From an uncultured Geobacter sp. (GTDB lineage Bacteria > Desulfobacterota > Desulfuromonadia > Geobacterales > Geobacteraceae), in NCBI GenBank assembly GCA_903915655.1, contig CAIWTU010000083.1, positions 62,001 through 126,000 on the forward strand: a stretch of DNA of 64,000 nucleotides, written 5' to 3'. Below the pieces are notes generated by a model, which was given only the letters and a program-made list of their open reading frames with translations, did no database searches and was not told where the DNA came from. Of the stretch, positions 55,707 to 64,000 are shown one piece after another; position 1 is the stretch's first letter; each line of letters opens with the position of its first letter. A program made the position numbers and the translations under genes.

Positions 55707-57629
55707 TCACTCGTCAGATAGGGGGAGCTCCACGATAAATGACGCCCCACCCAGATCATTATTCTCGACGCAAAGCGTCCCTTTGTGAAGCGAAACGATG
55801 TTCCTGCAGATGGTCAGGCCGAGCCCGGTACCTTTTCCTGTATCTTTGGTCGTAAAAAAGGGATCAAAAATTCTGTTCATCTCCCCTGCAGCAACACCGC
55901 AACCATTATCGGCGACAATCACGCGGACAGAGGCCGGCTTATCGGTACCGATTGTAGATTGAACGGTAATAAGGAGTCGCTTCTCCTCGGTACGGCAGAG
56001 GGCGTCGCAAGCGTTGAAGATGAGGTGGGTCATCAGCTTGAGCAGACCGTCCATTCCCATCTTGACGGGGATGCGCGCCAGCGGGGGGGTGTAAACAACA
56101 GAGACCTGCTCCTCCCGCGTTCTGCTCTCGGAGATAATAAGACTTAAGGCAATCACCTCTCGCAGATCACAAATCAACTGTACCATCGGCGGAGAGGGGG
56201 ACAATTGATTCAACTTTTGGCTGATCGTAACGATCCTTTTCAGCTGTTCCCGGCAGATACGCACCCCCTCCAGAGCCTCACAGGGGAGCGGTTCTTCTTG
56301 CATGAATTGGAGTCGCGAGGAGATGATGCTGACGGGATTCAGGAGTTCGTGGGCAACGCCGGCCACCAGACGGCCGACCGCAGCCTCCTTCTCGAACTGG
56401 ATCAGCCAGTCCCTTGCCTCCTGCATCTCCTGCATGTTATCGACAAGGGCCTGTTCATTCAGCTTGCGGTCCGTGATGTCCTGATGGGTACCCATCACCA
56501 GGAATGGCCTCCCCTCCTGCGTCCAGTCGGTCACCCTGCCCCGATCGAGGACCCAGACCCAGCTGCCGTTCCGGTGTTTCATCCTGACCTCGCACTCGTA
56601 GTAGTCAAGTTCTCCCCGGAAATGTTTCTCCATCAGAGCGTAACTGGTCTCAAGATCGTCCGGGTGAGTAAATTTGGCCCATGTATCGATGGAGGTGGGA
56701 GATAGCTCCTCCAGGGTGTAGCCGATAATCTCCGCCCAACGTTCGCTGAAGACTGTCGCACCGGTTTGCACGTTCCACTCCCAGGTCCCGACACGGGTAT
56801 TATAGATGATGGCAACAAGCTTCCTACGCTCTTCCAGCAGCGTCTTCTCCGTCTGTTTGAGGGGAGTAATGTCCACCATTGTGGTCAACAAACAGGGAGC
56901 ATTCCCTGACATAATACGATCGGCGGAAAAAAGCCCGTGGCGGATAGTTCCGTCCTTGCAGCGGACCCTTGTCTCCACTCCCCGGGCGCGCCCTTCCCTT
57001 TCCAGCATCTCAAGAACTTCGGCCCGCGTGCAAGGATCGACCATGATCCTAAGTTCCCCTGCCGTCTTGCCTACGACCTCGGAAAGGGGGTATCCCAGTG
57101 TCGTCAGGAAAACCTCGTTGACCTTGATAAAACGGTCATCGGACAGGGAGGAAACCGCCATGAGCACCGGATTGCTATGAAATGACCAAGAAAATAGCTC
57201 TTCCGACTGCTTCAGCAGCGACATATCCTTTACCACGGCGAACAACGCCAGTTTCCCATTCCACTCCCCCTGAACGATGCGGGTCTCCACCGGGATTTCC
57301 GTACCATCCCGGGCGACAATGGGAACCAGGCAGAAGTCGGCCGGCACGGCAGTCACAAGGCGCGCAGCCTCGTCCCGAAGATCGGGCGAATAAATGGAGA
57401 GAAACGGACGGCCGACAAGCTCTGCTTCGCCATAACCGAGGCGCCGGCAGGCCACCTGGTTAACATGGATCATCACGCCGTCCGGATCCAGCACGAACAA
57501 CAGGTCATTGATAGTATTGAACAAAGCCTCGAAATCGTCTTGAGAGCGGGCCAACGCCTGACGGCAGAGGATATCCAGAGGAGTTGGCGGAGGAGGTGCC
57601 TCAACGTGGCAGTTATCCTTGCTGGTCAT
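55707..57629 (-). CDS. Multi-PAS sensor histidine kinase
   Basis: A 640-residue soluble kinase with three or four PAS domains (~30-140, ~145-260, ~275-395; 'GVMIHVNQVACRRLGYG', 'GTWEWNVQTGATVFSERWAE'). The H-box is 'GVAHELLNPVSII' with His near 426, then an HATPase with 'DNGCGVA' and 'GKGTGLGLTICRNIV'. It is the likely partner of the NtrC-type regulator just downstream, with the operator between. Confidence 0.92.
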   Translation of the reverse strand: MTSKDNCHVEAPPPPTPLDILCRQALARSQDDFEALFNTINDLLFVLDPDGVMIHVNQVACRRLGYGEAELVGRPFLSIYSPDLRDEAARLVTAVPADFCLVPIVARDGTEIPVETRIVQGEWNGKLALFAVVKDMSLLKQSEELFSWSFHSNPVLMAVSSLSDDRFIKVNEVFLTTLGYPLSEVVGKTAGELRIMVDPCTRAEVLEMLEREGRARGVETRVRCKDGTIRHGLFSADRIMSGNAPCLLTTMVDITPLKQTEKTLLEERRKLVAIIYNTRVGTWEWNVQTGATVFSERWAEIIGYTLEELSPTSIDTWAKFTHPDDLETSYALMEKHFRGELDYYECEVRMKHRNGSWVWVLDRGRVTDWTQEGRPFLVMGTHQDITDRKLNEQALVDNMQEMQEARDWLIQFEKEAAVGRLVAGVAHELLNPVSIISSRLQFMQEEPLPCEALEGVRICREQLKRIVTISQKLNQLSPSPPMVQLICDLREVIALSLIISESRTREEQVSVVYTPPLARIPVKMGMDGLLKLMTHLIFNACDALCRTEEKRLLITVQSTIGTDKPASVRVIVADNGCGVAAGEMNRIFDPFFTTKDTGKGTGLGLTICRNIVSLHKGTLCVENNDLGGASFIVELPLSDE

Positions 57630-57672
57630 GGTTTATGACTCCTTGATTTTCCAATGCGCTGCCGGAACGGCA

Positions 57673-58563
57673 TCATCGACCTCCCTCTCCATCGTTGTAT
57701 CCCCTGATTTTCAGGCGGCCTGCGAGGTCATCTATAAACTGTCGCGCCGACCGACCTGAACGCTGTCCTTTGCTGAGAGCCCAGCGTAGCGCGTCGGTAC
57801 GGAGGAGATCTTTTTCTATTGGCAAAGCCATCCGGGCGGCGTAGTGCTCGACGACGGCAAGATAAGTCTCCTGGCTGAAGGCGTAGAAACTCAGATTCAG
57901 GCCGAACCTGTCGGCAAGTGACAGTTTTTCAGAGAGTGCCTCCTCCGGATGAATTTCACGGCCAAGATTATCGTCCATCGGTTCGGGCATCAGGTGACGT
58001 CGGTTTGAAGTTGCGTAGAGGAGCACATTCTCAGGTTTCTGCTCAATCCCCCCTTCCAGAACCGCCTTCAGCTCCCGATATGAAATCTCTCCTTCGTCAA
58101 AGGAAAGGTCATCGCAGAACATGATGAACCGGTAAGGGATGCCGCGCAAAGACCTGACGATGCTTGTAAGGGAAAGAAGATCGTTTTTCTGCACCTCGAT
58201 AAGACGGAGCCCCTTCGGGGCAAAGATCCGGAGCAACCCCTTGACGCAGGACGATTTGCCGGTCCCCCTTTCACCCCAGAGCAGTACGTTATTGGCCGGG
58301 TATCCATCAACGAACTGGGCACTGTTTCTGATCAACTCAGCCCTCGCGGCATCGACACCTACAAGGTTATCAAGATCAAACAGATGCGGATGTTCCACCG
58401 GAATTATACTACCCGCGTCCTTCCTCTTTACCCAGCGAAAGGCGATATGGCTCTCAAAGATCGAAGGGTCCAAGTCCGGCAGAGGGGAAACCGTTTGGAG
58501 GATCCCTTCAACTTTGTCCAGCAGCCGATCCATTTTAGAGATAATTCTGTCCCACTTTTCCAT
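57673..58563 (-). CDS. DUF815-type AAA ATPase
   Basis: A 296-residue ATP-binding protein. Walker A 'WGERGTGKSSCVKG' (~95-108) and Walker B 'FIMFCDDLSFDEGE' fit the DUF815 family, related to DnaA/ClpX-type AAA. The end 'RSGRSARQFIDDLAGR' is typical. Function unknown. It is 43 bp before the PAS kinase on the same strand and may be co-transcribed. Start at ATG 58563 with GGAAGGGG upstream. Confidence 0.85.
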   Translation of the reverse strand: MEKWDRIISKMDRLLDKVEGILQTVSPLPDLDPSIFESHIAFRWVKRKDAGSIIPVEHPHLFDLDNLVGVDAARAELIRNSAQFVDGYPANNVLLWGERGTGKSSCVKGLLRIFAPKGLRLIEVQKNDLLSLTSIVRSLRGIPYRFIMFCDDLSFDEGEISYRELKAVLEGGIEQKPENVLLYATSNRRHLMPEPMDDNLGREIHPEEALSEKLSLADRFGLNLSFYAFSQETYLAVVEHYAARMALPIEKDLLRTDALRWALSKGQRSGRSARQFIDDLAGRLKIRGYNDGEGGR

Positions 58564-58667
58564 GCATCCCCTTCCAGTCAAAGTGCTAAATGTATATCCC
58601 TTGAGGTGACAAACCCCCTCCCCCACAGGACGGCCGTCTCACGGTATCTCCGGGAAGGAATCTATCC

Positions 58668-59552
58668 TTACCTCTGGAGTCGGGGGTCAATCGCATCCCT
58701 GATTCCCTCTCCCAGCAGATTGTACGCAAGGACCGTTACGAGAATTGCAAGTCCGGGGTAGAGAGAGAGCCACCAGGCAAACTCGATATAATCTTTTCCT
58801 GAGGTAAGTATATTACCCCAGCTTGGCGTAGGGGGCTGAACCCCGATACCGAGAAACGAAAGAGCCGATTCGGTCAGTATGGCGCCGGCTACGCCGAGAG
58901 TTGCGGCAACCAGCACCGGGGCCATGGCGTTGGGGAGGATATGACGGAATATGATGCGCAGGTCGGAGGCCCCTATCGACCTGGCAGCCAGGATAAAATC
59001 CCGTTCCTTCAGTGAAAGCACTTCAGCCCGTACCAGCCTGGCAACACCCATCCAGCCGGTTACCCCTATCACCATCATGATATACCAGATAGACGGTTCC
59101 AGTACAGCAATAACCGCCAGAATCAGAAAGAAGGTTGGAAAACAGAGCATTATATCGACCATCCGCATAAGAAGAGTGTCGATCCAGCCGCCATAGTAAC
59201 CTGAGAGCAACCCGACGACGGTCCCGATAAGCATAGCTATTCCTACCGCCACGAAACCGACTTTCAGAGATATGCGCGCACCAAAAATCACCCTTGTGAA
59301 TACATCGCGACCAAGCTCATCGGTCCCCATCCAGTGTGCCGTGGAAGGGGGCATGAGAACGTTGTATGCGTCAATAACCGCAGGATTATAAGGAGCTATG
59401 TATGGGGCAAGAAAGGAGAGAAAGAAAAGTAAAATAACAATCAGACCACCGGCTAGGGCAAACCGGTTTCGCGCGAACCTTTTCCAGAAAACTTCATAAA
59501 AATAGCTGTTTTTCAGATGCCTCACTCCCAACTCCCTATCAGCCCTTGCCAT
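58668..59552 (-). CDS. ABC peptide/nickel transporter permease (DppC/OppC type)
   Basis: A 294-residue membrane permease with ~6 spans and the EAA loop ('[20 protein letters not shown]'). The N-terminal cytosolic arm and '[21 protein letters not shown]' are hallmarks of DppC. It follows the other permease with a short overlap; GTG at 59525 is a possible alternative start with a better ribosome site. No ATPase genes are in the window. Confidence 0.92.
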   Translation of the reverse strand: MARADRELGVRHLKNSYFYEVFWKRFARNRFALAGGLIVILLFFLSFLAPYIAPYNPAVIDAYNVLMPPSTAHWMGTDELGRDVFTRVIFGARISLKVGFVAVGIAMLIGTVVGLLSGYYGGWIDTLLMRMVDIMLCFPTFFLILAVIAVLEPSIWYIMMVIGVTGWMGVARLVRAEVLSLKERDFILAARSIGASDLRIIFRHILPNAMAPVLVAATLGVAGAILTESALSFLGIGVQPPTPSWGNILTSGKDYIEFAWWLSLYPGLAILVTVLAYNLLGEGIRDAIDPRLQR

Positions 59553-60519
59553 GGCGAATACGTGGATCGGCAAATGCGTAGCTGATATCTGCAAGCAGAT
59601 TCCCCACAAGTGTAAGCAGAGCGCCAATCACCAGTATCCCCATAACCAATGGGTAATCCCTGGACATTACCCCCATGTAAAAAAGCTGCCCCATTCCCGG
59701 GATGGCAAAAATGGTCTCGAAAATCACGCTTCCTCCAATCAGGCCTGGGAGTGAAAATCCGAGCAGTGTAATTACGGGGAGGAGGGCATTGCGGAGGGCA
59801 TGCCGGAAAATCACCGACCTCTCGGTGAGTCCCTTGGCACGCGCTGTGGTAATGTAATCCTGGCGGATTACCTCCAGCATGGTGGAGCGCATATAGCGTG
59901 ACAGGCCGGCCAGGCTTCCGAAGGTGGCAATTATTATCGGAAGCAGGAGATGTTTAAGCATGTCCCAGAACCATCGGATTGCACCGAAACTTTCGCTTCC
60001 GAGCGAATGAAGACCCGATATCGGAAGCCAGGCAAGTTTTACCCCGAACAGATACATGAGGAGAAGCGCCAGCCAGAATGTCGGGACCGCAAAACCGGCA
60101 AAGACGAACACCGTTATCCCCTTGTCCAGCGCTGTATCCTGGTGTGTGGCGGCAAATATGCCAATGGGAATAGCCAGACAGAATTCAATTATGAGAGCCA
60201 TGATACTGAGTGAAAGAGTTATCGGAATCCGCTCGGAAATCTTGTCGATGACCGGGCGGTTATCCGGGGCGAAGGATCGGCCGAAATCAAGCACGGAGAG
60301 GCGCTTCAGCCAGGAGAGATACTGAACGTGGAGCGGTTTGTCAAGCCCATAAAATGTCCGCATCCGCTCTCTGGCCGCAGCAGAGACCTTCGGGCTCATG
60401 GCAGTCTGCATCTCTACAGGTTCGCCTGGCGCCAGGTGGATCACTGTGAAGGTGATGAGTGTAATCCCGAGAAAAAGCGGAAACATCATGAGAAGACGTT
60501 TTATCAGGTAGTTGGTCAT
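59539..60519 (-). CDS. ABC peptide/nickel transporter permease (DppB/OppB type)
   Basis: A 326-residue permease: '[19 protein letters not shown]' start, 'VIHLAPGEP', and the EAA loop '[20 protein letters not shown]'. It pairs with the DppC-type protein to form the membrane channel. 46 bp after the binding-protein gene. Confidence 0.93.
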   Translation of the reverse strand: MTNYLIKRLLMMFPLFLGITLITFTVIHLAPGEPVEMQTAMSPKVSAAARERMRTFYGLDKPLHVQYLSWLKRLSVLDFGRSFAPDNRPVIDKISERIPITLSLSIMALIIEFCLAIPIGIFAATHQDTALDKGITVFVFAGFAVPTFWLALLLMYLFGVKLAWLPISGLHSLGSESFGAIRWFWDMLKHLLLPIIIATFGSLAGLSRYMRSTMLEVIRQDYITTARAKGLTERSVIFRHALRNALLPVITLLGFSLPGLIGGSVIFETIFAIPGMGQLFYMGVMSRDYPLVMGILVIGALLTLVGNLLADISYAFADPRIRHGKG

Positions 60520-60565
60520 CAGGTCCCGTACCGCAAATTATGTCTGGTTTCCATCCGGAAACGGT

Positions 60566-62185
60566 CTAGTAAATCTGAGCTTCTTTTGGCGCATACCAGC
60601 GTATAAAATTGTACCTGATCCCTGCCGGGGCCGGTTCAATACCCTGGAAACGAGAATTCACCACCGGTAATGCATCTGGTACGTACAAAAAAGTGTACGG
60701 CTGATCTTCGGCGAATATCTCCTGGATTCGAAAATAGGAGCGCCGCCGTTTCCGCCAGTCAAAGGTGCTCCTCCCCTCTTCGAGGAGACGGTCAACCTCT
60801 GGATTGCTGTAGCCTATGAAATTCAGCTCCTTAGGCCCCGTCTTGCTGGAATGCCAGACATCGTAGAGATCCGGGTCCTGGCCGATGGTCCATCCCATGA
60901 TTACCGCATCGAAATTTCGTTTATCGATATACTGGCTGAGAAATGCGGCCCACTCGATTATACGCGGTTTAACCTCTATCCCTACGTCTTTAAGTCGCTG
61001 CTGGATGATCTGCAGGGTTTTTGCCCGTTCGGCGTTCCCCTGATTGGTGATGATGACAAACTGGAATGGCTTTCCATCCTTAACCAGGATCCCTGCGCCG
61101 TTTTTCTCCTTCCAGCCAGCCTCGGCCAGCAGGCGCTTTGCCCTTTCGGGATTATAGTCAAAATCCTTGATCCCTGGATTGAAGGCAAGGGTACCAGGCT
61201 TGTACGGACCATGGGCAATCTGCCCCATACCAAGCAGAACGCCATGGATGATTTCATCCTTGTTGATTGCGGATGTGATGGCCTGACGCACACGCCTGTC
61301 GGAAAAGAGGGGATTCTTGAGATTATACCCGAGATAGGTATAGGCAGACGCAGGATAACGGTACTTGCCGAAGCCCTCTCTGAACCGTGTCGAACCGGTT
61401 TCACGCTGATACTGAACCGGTGACAATCCCATCATATCTACCCCCCCGGCCTTGAGTTCCATGAACATGGTGGAACTGTCCGGAATTATACGGTAGACAT
61501 AACGGTTTATATAAGGCCGGCCTTCATAGTAGTCAGGATTGAATTCAAGGGTCAGTTTCTGCCCCGGGACCCATTCCCTGAAACGATAGGGGCCAGTCCC
61601 GACGGGATGCCGCGAAAGTGGGCTTCTGGTGATATCATTCCCTTCCAGCAGGTGAGCAGGGAGAATCGACATTCCCCAGGACTCGAGGGCAGGTGCGTAC
61701 GGCCTTGCATAGGTAACGCGAAAAGTATACGGATCGGGGGCCTCGGCCTTTATCACCTGTTTAAAAGATTCCGCATAGGCGGTCGGGGTTTTGGGGTCTA
61801 TTGTCACACGATAGGAATAAAGGACATCCCTCGAAGTGAAATCACGTCCGTCGTGCCACTTTACCCCCCTGCGGAGATGGAAAGTCATAACAAGACCATC
61901 CGCTGAAATATCCCAAGAACGCGCAAGATCGCCTTCAAGCTGCAGATTCCTGTCATACCGGACAAGACCGTTATATATCAGCCCCGCCACCTCATGTGAA
62001 GCACTGTCCGAGGCAAGGGTAGGGATGAGTGTCGAAGGTTCTCCGATACTGCCGGTAACCATGGTATCGCCGTATGCGGGTTTCCCCGTTTTAGGGGGCA
62101 AAGGCCCGGATCTTTCACTCTTATTACAGGAGGCGAGCGCTACAAAAAGCAAGAGAATCAAGCCTGAAAGCCACCTCTCTCTCAT
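60566..62185 (-). CDS. Peptide-binding lipoprotein of an ABC transporter (family 5)
   Basis: A 539-residue protein. Signal peptide with lipobox LASC (Cys20). The SBP-bac-5 signature lies around 'WDISADGLVMTFHLRRGVKWHDGRDFTSRDV'-type region (near 90-120). It catches peptides or other ligands outside the inner membrane. Its ATG overlaps the TPR gene stop by 4 bases. Confidence 0.92.
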   Translation of the reverse strand: MRERWLSGLILLLFVALASCNKSERSGPLPPKTGKPAYGDTMVTGSIGEPSTLIPTLASDSASHEVAGLIYNGLVRYDRNLQLEGDLARSWDISADGLVMTFHLRRGVKWHDGRDFTSRDVLYSYRVTIDPKTPTAYAESFKQVIKAEAPDPYTFRVTYARPYAPALESWGMSILPAHLLEGNDITRSPLSRHPVGTGPYRFREWVPGQKLTLEFNPDYYEGRPYINRYVYRIIPDSSTMFMELKAGGVDMMGLSPVQYQRETGSTRFREGFGKYRYPASAYTYLGYNLKNPLFSDRRVRQAITSAINKDEIIHGVLLGMGQIAHGPYKPGTLAFNPGIKDFDYNPERAKRLLAEAGWKEKNGAGILVKDGKPFQFVIITNQGNAERAKTLQIIQQRLKDVGIEVKPRIIEWAAFLSQYIDKRNFDAVIMGWTIGQDPDLYDVWHSSKTGPKELNFIGYSNPEVDRLLEEGRSTFDWRKRRRSYFRIQEIFAEDQPYTFLYVPDALPVVNSRFQGIEPAPAGIRYNFIRWYAPKEAQIY

Positions 62186-63903
62186 TTCTCACCTATCTCG
62201 GCCTTGATTTTCCTGATCCTTTCGATATAGTCCCTGTTGTCCCGCTCGATTTCAAGGGCGCGCTGGAAAAGGGAGATGGCGCGCCGGTTTTCGCGCCGGG
62301 CGTAATAAACCTCAGCAAGATGTGCGAGAATAGTGGCGTCATCATCAACCAGTCTGGACGCCTTCTCCAGACTGGTTGCGGCATCATCGTAACGCTTCAG
62401 ACGGAAATAGACCCAGCCAAGACTGTCCAGGATAAAACCGTCATCAGGTCGGAGGGAGACGGCCTTTTTCAGATATATTAATGCCTCTTCAAGATTCACC
62501 CCCATCTCTGCGTAAGTATATCCGAGATAGTTGAGTACCTGGGGATCATCAGGGGTGAGGAGAAGAACTTTTTTCAGCCGTGCTATACTGGCACCCTTGT
62601 CGCCCAGTTTATCGTAGAGGATGCCTATCCGGAATTGAATCGCCGGGTCATCGGGAATAGTTGATTCAACGCCAGTCAGCAGGTCGAGACTCTCCCGGAG
62701 ACGTTCAAGAGATTCATAGAGCCCTGCCAGATAAAGATAGAGGTCCATCCGCTTCGGCTGTTCGGCGATGGCCTCCTTCAGCAGTTTAATACCTTTTTCA
62801 GGCTCCCCCTTGTCCTTGTAGACAAAGGCGGTCTGCGCCTGAGCTTCGTAGAAATTGAACGCTGATTTCGGTATCTTGGCAAATTCCACGATAGCTCGGT
62901 CGTAATCTTCTTTTTCTTCGTAGGCGGATGCCAGGTAAAAGCGGATGTTGTAGGCTTGCGGTTCCTCTTTCAGGATTGCCTCAAATTCAGTGATCGATTC
63001 ATCATAACGCTCCAGCTCAAAATAAATCAACCCCATTTTCCGGTGTATCTCAAGACCGGTGGGACCCCTGGAGGAAACCTTTTTCAACAGGGCAAGGGCA
63101 TCGTCCAGACGCTCCTGCTGAACATAGAGCTGGACAAGTTGCTGCAGAACATTCAGATTGGCAGGATTATTATCAAGGAGATCCCTATAGACAGCAATGG
63201 CCTGATCGGGAAGACCCTGCCCCTCCAGAGAAAGGCCGAGATCGATCAAGGCCTGCTCGAAATCCGGTCTCAACTCTAAAGCCTTTTTATAGTAATCTGA
63301 TGCTTCCCGGAAAAGCTTCATCTGGTCATAGGTTTTCCCAAGGTAATAGTAACCTGACACGGAGTCGGGTGCCACCTTTAAAAGTTCCTTCAAGGTATTG
63401 ACGCCACTCTCATACTCAAAGAGCTTGACATAGGAAACAGCCAGATTAATATAGGCGTCCTCATTTGCCAAATCTAGTTCCATCGCTTTTTTTAAATGCG
63501 GAATAGCCTCCTTGTCCCGGCCAAGGGCTGCAAGCATGACTCCTGCCAGAAATTGTGCCGGACGGTATTCAGGGTCACAGGTGAGAGCTTTTTCGCACGC
63601 TGCAAGGGCTTCCTTTGGTCTGTTCATCTTAAGATAAATATCAGCCATTTTCTTGTAGAGAAAGGCCGACTCCGGATCTTCACTGATAGCGTCCCGCAAC
63701 AGAGCCAGTGCGCCATCCATGTCACCGTCGATAACGTGCAGTCGCGCTGTGGCGTATCGGTATAATGCCCTGGAAGTAGCCTTCGATGTAGTCATCTTCT
63801 GAGGAACAGTCATGGATGTCGACGGTTTTATGTCGTCATTTGAGGCCAAAGCCGGAAGAGAGGCGCCGAAAAGGGTCACGATGATTAAATATTTTATATC
63901 CAT
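62182..63903 (-). CDS. Exported TPR-repeat protein
   Basis: A 573-residue protein. A signal peptide ('YLIIVTLFGASLPALAS') is followed by about 14 tetratricopeptide repeats, for example 'AFLYKKMADIYLKMNRPKEAL' and 'AYINLAVSYVKLFEYESG'. TPR arrays bind other proteins. It leads the transporter operon; a link to peptide uptake or to the envelope is an inference. Confidence 0.88.
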   Translation of the reverse strand: MDIKYLIIVTLFGASLPALASNDDIKPSTSMTVPQKMTTSKATSRALYRYATARLHVIDGDMDGALALLRDAISEDPESAFLYKKMADIYLKMNRPKEALAACEKALTCDPEYRPAQFLAGVMLAALGRDKEAIPHLKKAMELDLANEDAYINLAVSYVKLFEYESGVNTLKELLKVAPDSVSGYYYLGKTYDQMKLFREASDYYKKALELRPDFEQALIDLGLSLEGQGLPDQAIAVYRDLLDNNPANLNVLQQLVQLYVQQERLDDALALLKKVSSRGPTGLEIHRKMGLIYFELERYDESITEFEAILKEEPQAYNIRFYLASAYEEKEDYDRAIVEFAKIPKSAFNFYEAQAQTAFVYKDKGEPEKGIKLLKEAIAEQPKRMDLYLYLAGLYESLERLRESLDLLTGVESTIPDDPAIQFRIGILYDKLGDKGASIARLKKVLLLTPDDPQVLNYLGYTYAEMGVNLEEALIYLKKAVSLRPDDGFILDSLGWVYFRLKRYDDAATSLEKASRLVDDDATILAHLAEVYYARRENRRAISLFQRALEIERDNRDYIERIRKIKAEIGEK

Positions 63904-64000
63904 AGTTGCTATTCCTGCAGAAAAAACCAGACAAACGAATAACGGCTTACTCTATAGGCAAATAATCCGCTCTCATTGTCTGGCTCTAATCATGCTTGGC

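Noticed and set aside
1-64000. CRISPR arrays, prophage, complete insertion sequences, tRNA genes
   Set aside because: No direct-repeat/spacer pattern, no integrase or phage genes, no terminal inverted repeats around a transposase, and no cloverleaf noticed by eye.

Overview
This 64 kb window looks like a chromosomal segment of a Geobacter/Geotalea-type bacterium (Desulfuromonadales). That is an inference from the kinds of proteins present: an Rel-RpoZ-Gmk-YicC block, a DUF4388/CheA regulatory cluster, PilZ proteins, polyferredoxins, and strong sigma-54 promoters beside an NtrC-type activator. Nearly all genes are intact. I see no tRNA, rRNA, CRISPR array or complete insertion sequence.

Left part (1-8.2 kb): the 3' end of a CstA-type transporter; an IscU/NifU-like scaffold paired with a GGGtGRT protein; an RluB-type pseudouridine synthase; an MFS transporter; a Tat-targeted DUF362 gene broken by one frameshift, next to a membrane polyferredoxin; and a small PilZ gene behind a near-perfect -24/-12 promoter. 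8.2-38.5 kb is mostly housekeeping: rpsT, holA, lptE, leuS, a chemotaxis-like cluster (cheA, two cheW, cheR, cheB, a DUF4388/REC protein), der, era, a radical SAM gene, rnc, tmk, holB, a PSP1 (YaaT) protein, metG, rpmB, ridA, rel, rpoZ, gmk, yicC, an HAD phosphatase, an HNH protein, rnhA and plsC.

The distinctive region is a large gas-vesicle locus on the minus strand, 39.0-55.3 kb and possibly to 58.6 kb. In transcription order it holds a DUF815 ATPase, a PAS histidine kinase, an NtrC-type sigma-54 activator, GvpH (Hsp20), a CDC48-type double AAA ATPase, two GvpF/L proteins, a second PAS histidine kinase with a single-domain receiver, a sigma-54 promoter, then two gvpA genes each followed by a GvpC-like gene, a DnaJ-type zinc-finger protein without a J domain, GvpN, a small coiled-coil protein, a zinc ribbon, a third GvpF/L, GvpG, a double ArsA/Get3 ATPase, a GvpM/S-type protein, GvpK and GvpJ. 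GvpA forms the shell, the GvpC-like proteins may stiffen it, and the rest are assembly factors, with an unusually large set of chaperone and ATPase genes.

The regulation can be read from the DNA. A near-consensus -24/-12 promoter lies 77-92 bp before the first gvpA. About 130-165 bp upstream of its likely start site there is an array of GGAA-N4-TTCC palindromes. A perfect 18-bp version of the same palindrome precedes the NtrC-type gene. The inferred circuit is that the NtrC-type protein binds these sites and switches on the gvpA operon and possibly its own gene. A stem-loop follows each gvpA, which would favour GvpA over the downstream proteins.

Right end (58.6-64 kb): a peptide/nickel-type ABC importer (two permeases and a lipoprotein binding protein) in an operon behind a large TPR protein.
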